Positions 57,351 through 64,000 of a stretch of DNA of 64,000 nt are shown here, one piece after another. Location: NCBI GenBank assembly GCA_002007465.1, contig LNAC01000101.1, positions 2,729,087-2,793,086 of the forward strand. Reading direction: 5' to 3'. A model generated the notes under the pieces. That model was not told where the DNA came from and did not search any database. It saw nothing but the letters and a program-made list of their open reading frames with translations. The position numbers were made by a program, and so were the translations under genes. The stretch is from Ailurus styani (Eukaryota; Chordata; Mammalia; Carnivora; Ailuridae). Position 1 is the stretch's first letter. Every line of letters starts with the position of its first letter.

Positions 57351-58059
57351 TTCATAATGTCCTAGTGTGGGGATGTAATTTTAATAACATTAAATATAAA
57401 CAGCTCAAAATTGTATATTAATTATAATGAGCTTCAACTCCTAGCAGATAGGACCTTGTGAACAGGGTGAGGTTATGAATTATGTCTTATGACAGAAGGT
57501 CCGAGACACAGATATGTGTAAAATATGCATTGGCTTAGATGACAAAGTGTGTATGCCTGTGCCTGTCTTTAGCTGGCACAGTGAGGTGACCAGCAGGAAG
57601 GTCAGAGTGCTGCTCCTAGAGGTACTAACTCCCAGAGGGGCATCTCGGCAGACAGACCCTGAAGGCAGCATCTTCAGCCGCTTCTGGGCAGCCTGGGGGG
57701 CACCCCCTGTGCTTCCTGAGATGCTGGCTGCCAAGTACCATGTGGGAAAGGCTGTCAGACCCAGTCTGGATGTATACCTCCCCATTGCTCCCTGCTATCC
57801 AAAAAATGTCTGCTAATTGTTCCTGCAGGGAACGTTTACAGGAAAAATTCTCCAGACACGTGTTAGATAAACCACCCTTATGTGGGTATGGACGGTCCGT
57901 CTCTGGAGCTGAAGAGCTTTGATTCTGTTCAGAGAAGAACCCCGGGGGGAAGAGACAGAGGAAGAAGGGGGGACCATCCTGAGGGCACCGGTCTGGGTTT
58001 GGGGAAGGGCTGCCTCAAGCTTTGATTTCACTTTACTTACCTGGCAATTGCTTAAATTG

Positions 58060-58230
58060 TTCTGTGTACAAGCCAGGCACTGGTTAAGGGCTTCCCGTGC
58101 TTAACTCGCTTGAAGGACCCGATGAGGCAGTTACTGTTACTGTCTTCATTTTACAGATGAGGAAACCGAGTCACAGGAGGTTGTAAGTAACTTGTTCAGG
58201 GTCCTACAGCCCATAAGATACATATTCCTG
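58060..58230 (-). repeat. MIR element
   Basis: Reverse MIR core: cttcattttacagatgagga, aaccgagtcacaggaggttg and aagtaacttgttcagggtcc. Confidence 0.8.
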
Positions 58231-58286
58231 AAGAGCTATTTTTTTTGGTGGGGGGGGGCGATTGGCACATTAAATCCTATATTCCA

Positions 58287-58410
58287 GGGCACCTGGGTGG
58301 CTCAGCCCATTAAGGCTCTGCTTTCGGCTCAGGTCACGATCTCAGAGTCCTGAGATCAAACCCGTGCCTCTCTCTCTCAAATAAATACATAACATCTTTT
58401 TGAAAAATGC
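58287..58410 (+). mobile_element. CAN-SINE, sense, shortened
   Basis: Head and tail remain, the middle is deleted; the flank atcctat occurs on both sides. Confidence 0.8.
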
Positions 58411-59606
58411 AGCATCCTATTTAAATATCCATGTCTAAAGATTTACAATAGAGGCGATTTCAAACGGAAAGAATCATCTCCACATGAATTTTTGTGTCTC
58501 TGTGCATACTTGCTTCATTTGCTTTTCCTTTCTGAAGGCTCCAGATTTCCATAGTGTCCAACACTCACCTGGGCTCGATTTTGAGATAGGGATAGAATGA
58601 CGTAGGTGTGCACGGAAGTGAAAGCAGAGTTCTGAGACCCTACATTTTGAAGGTTTGAGGAAGGGAAGGGCTTCCTCTGAGAATTCCAGCTGGAGGTTCT
58701 TAGGGTCTCTGTGGCGCCTTCAGGTCAGTTTGCCGGGATGGACCTGGGGTGGGAAATGTAATTCTGGTGGTAAAGGATGACCTGAGAGCAAATACACTAA
58801 ACAACGGAACATACCGGGAGAGTACGGGGCCTGAATTTTCTATGATATTTTCAAGTTTATTGTCTATAACATGGTTTTGTAAGACTCTTCCTTGAGGAAA
58901 GTTGCCAGGTAAGTTCTTTGACACTTGAACTGCAATAATCAGGGAGAAGAGCAAGCTCCCTTAAAGCTATTCAAAGGTGAGCCTGAGGTCAAACTGGCAG
59001 GATACCTGGTGGCTGGAAGCAGGGGCTCTGATTATTAGGGCCGTGGAAAATGTATTCGATACTGGGTCTGCGTGCATAAACATTTCCCAGGGAAGAGGAT
59101 CCTGAAGCTGTCATCAGCTTCTCACAGAAGTCAAGGGACCCCAAAATGCGCCCGAAAACATCTCTTCGGGGACCCTGGGGAGTAAACCCAGAAGGGTCGG
59201 GGAAGACACGCAGCTTGGCCCCACGATCTCCGCTTTCAGAGGGCGCGGGGAAAGCCGGGCTCTAGCAGATGCTCCTTTGCCCTGACCGGTTCCCTCAGGT
59301 CTATACTGCACAAGGGATGCCCGGTCCCTCCTGCAGTTGGGAGTTCAAGACCCGCCTCCTCGACGCCCGCCTTTCAGTGGGCTCCCGCCAGGGGCGCGGC
59401 AGGCTCGAATCTGCTCCCAGGCCCAGCGCGAAGGCTGCAGCGGGTAACGAGTGTGGTCCCAGCGGTTCGCATCCTACTTCCCCGCCTCGGCGAGGGACTG
59501 GGGACTGGCCTCGACGGCAGCGCCGCGCCCCGGGGCGCGCGCGCACTCATTTTCCTGGCGGAGGGAGCGGGTCTCGGCGGGCGGCGCTGCGTCCTACAAG
59601 ACGTGC

Positions 59607-59614
59607 TGACGTCG
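59607..59614 (+). promoter_or_regulatory. CRE-like site in ULK2 promoter
   Basis: TGACGTCG is one base from the palindromic CREB/ATF site TGACGTCA. It lies about 530 bases upstream of the ULK2 start codon. Occupancy is unknown; this is a motif match only. Confidence 0.35.
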
Positions 59615-59878
59615 CGGAGGGCCGGCAGTCGGCTCGGGAGCGGCCGGCGCGCGCGCGCGTGCGTTGGGCGCAGCTGCGAGGCGGGGAGGCGCGCGGGGAC
59701 GGGGGTTGTGCTGGTCCTAGGGCGGCGGCCGCCACCGCAGCAGCACCCCGGGCTGAGGGGGCCGACGCGGCCGGACGAGCTGGGGATGGGGAAGACCGAG
59801 CTCCGCACCTCTCCCGGGCGCGTGTGCGGCTCCGGGGGCGCACAGTGACGGCTGCGGCGCCCCTGGCCGGGCAGCTTT

Positions 59879-60120
59879 NNNNNNNNNNNNNNNNNNNNNN
59901 NNNNNNNNNNNNNNNNNNNNNNNNNNNNNNNNNNNNNNNNNNNNNNNNNNNNNNNNNNNNNNNNNNNNNNNNNNNNNNNNNNNNNNNNNNNNNNNNNNNN
60001 NNNNNNNNNNNNNNNNNNNNNNNNNNNNNNNNNNNNNNNNNNNNNNNNNNNNNNNNNNNNNNNNNNNNNNNNNNNNNNNNNNNNNNNNNNNNNNNNNNNN
60101 NNNNNNNNNNNNNNNNNNNN
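59879..60120. other. Assembly gap, 242 N, in ULK2 5' UTR
   Basis: The gap is in the CpG island 26 bases before the ULK2 start codon. Extreme GC content explains the sequencing failure. Frames that appear to cross it are artefacts. Confidence 0.99.
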
Positions 60121-60122
60121 CC

Positions 60123-62943
<2,821 letters not shown>

Positions 62944-63869
62944 GTACCTTATTATTATTATTTTAATTGCATGTCAGTAAAGAACTTTGCTATTTCATAC
63001 AAATTTAAGTGAATTGTAATAGAAATAGAAAATTGGCTTATTCTTGTTGGAAAGGTATATAGCTTGAGTTACATGTTTATTAACTTAAAAATTGTTTAGG
63101 GTAGCAAAGAGGGATAGGAGAAAATAATATGCTGCACGAGTACAGGAGTACTGTTGTTTTAGGTCAAGTAGAAGAGTCTTAATACCAGATCTAACGTTTC
63201 TTTTTTTCCCCTAGCATTTCTGTAATAAATGTAGAAAGTACTGTTGTGGATTATTTAAAAATTAGAGCTTTTTTCTTATTGAAAGAGCAACATTTGTTAA
63301 TTGTAGAGATATTAGAAAAAAATAAAAACAAAGAAAGCCTACATATTCATCACCCTGGTATATCTGTGATCATCACCATGGCATACAGTAGAGTTGAATT
63401 TTATTTGGAGGTGGGAAGGCAAGGTCCTGAGGTTCTCTTCTAAGGCAACATTTCCCCCTTGGAAATCCTTTTAAAATGCCCAATTTTGGAGAAAATTACT
63501 ATTTTGGGGGGGGCAGAGCACCAAAGTAAGTAGTCGTCTTATATTTAGGGGCCATATTGTGTTTTAAATTCTAGAATCGTTCTTGTCTAGTGTGGTAGCC
63601 ACTGTGTGAGAGCCTCAAGGATCTGAGTTCTGTGGGGGGGGGGGGAGCAGACTCAGCTTCTCCCTGGATTCTGACTCCAAAGCAGACCAGGGTGCATGAT
63701 TTACTTTATTTCCTTCTTTTGTTTTTCTTAGTCTGGACAGTTGAATTCCATTTACAGTAATGTAAATCATTTACAGTAATGTAAATGGACATGTATGTGA
63801 GTGTGCAGTATGTGTTTCTAGCTAAAACCTTTTCTGTACACACTTCCATTACTCAAATTCATTTGTTTT

Positions 63870-63985
63870 GTACAGTTTTGAGTGGCTACTATGTGCCAGG
63901 CATTGTTCTAAGGGCTAGGAATTAAGTAGGGAGTAAAACGAAGTCCTTGCTTTCAGTGTGCTTAATTTTAGTGGGGTGAGACAAA
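63870..63985 (-). repeat. L2 fragment in ULK2 intron 3
   Basis: The text gctactatgtgccaggcatt, gttctaagggctaggaatta and aaacgaagtccttgctttca is reverse L2. Confidence 0.65.
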
Positions 63986-64000
63986 ATGGATTGTGAGACA

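Larger units (their letters stand above)
57400..59190. other. Intergenic DNA upstream of the ULK2 island
   Basis: There is a MIR (58060-58230), a shortened SINE (58287-58410) and unassigned sequence. A 100-codon frame at 57514-57816 has no recognisable domain. Nothing else supported. Confidence 0.5.

Noticed and set aside
57514..57816. 100-codon + strand frame upstream of ULK2
   Set aside because: No known domain and no promoter or splice evidence. It is left as unassigned intergenic DNA.

Overview
The window is nuclear genomic DNA from a carnivoran mammal, most likely a caniform of the weasel family (Mustelidae). The evidence is about fifty tRNA-derived carnivore SINEs (CAN-SINEs) whose head reads GGCGCCTGGGTGGCTCAGTG followed by a GTTAAAGCC-type segment. 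That form suits mustelids better than the dog or cat forms I know. The family-level call is inference. The rest of the repeat content (L1, L2, MIR, MER5-like) is ordinary placental DNA.

From position 1 to about 36.8 kb, on the + strand, lies the 3' half of AKAP10 (D-AKAP2), a dual-specificity A-kinase anchoring protein. Ten coding exons can be read with intact GT-AG splice sites and matching phases. They cover the end of the first RGS domain, the whole second RGS domain, the PKA-binding amphipathic helix and the C-terminal PDZ ligand. Human exon numbers 6-15 are inferred. A 1.8-kb 3' UTR ends near an AATAAA at 36803. The introns hold many SINEs, old L1 fragments and a full-length RPL21 mRNA retrocopy on the - strand, broken by one nonsense codon.

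From about 36.8 to 59.1 kb is intergenic DNA: SINEs, L2, MIR, MER5-like and L1 fragments, microsatellites, and one GC-rich segment (53.57-54.56 kb) with unusually open reading frames that I cannot identify.

From about 59.2 kb to the end, on the + strand, lies the CpG-island promoter and first three coding exons of ULK2, an autophagy-initiating Ser/Thr kinase (residues 1-75: glycine loop, VAIK lysine, alpha-C glutamate). Tail-to-head AKAP10-ULK2 order matches human 17p11.2, so this is a conserved syntenic block and not a novel locus.

The sequence has two long N gaps (19977-20672 and 59879-60120) and nine single-N junctions. Most of those with clear flanking repeats, especially 26651 and 27068, look like assembly joins and not biology. 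The points most worth checking are: valine at the AKAP10 position of the human I646V polymorphism; a PDZ ligand split by a 9.5-kb intron rich in sense SINEs carrying AATAAA; a 225-bp direct duplication flanking one AKAP10 exon; and the RPL21-SINE composite retro-insertion with one outer target-site duplication.
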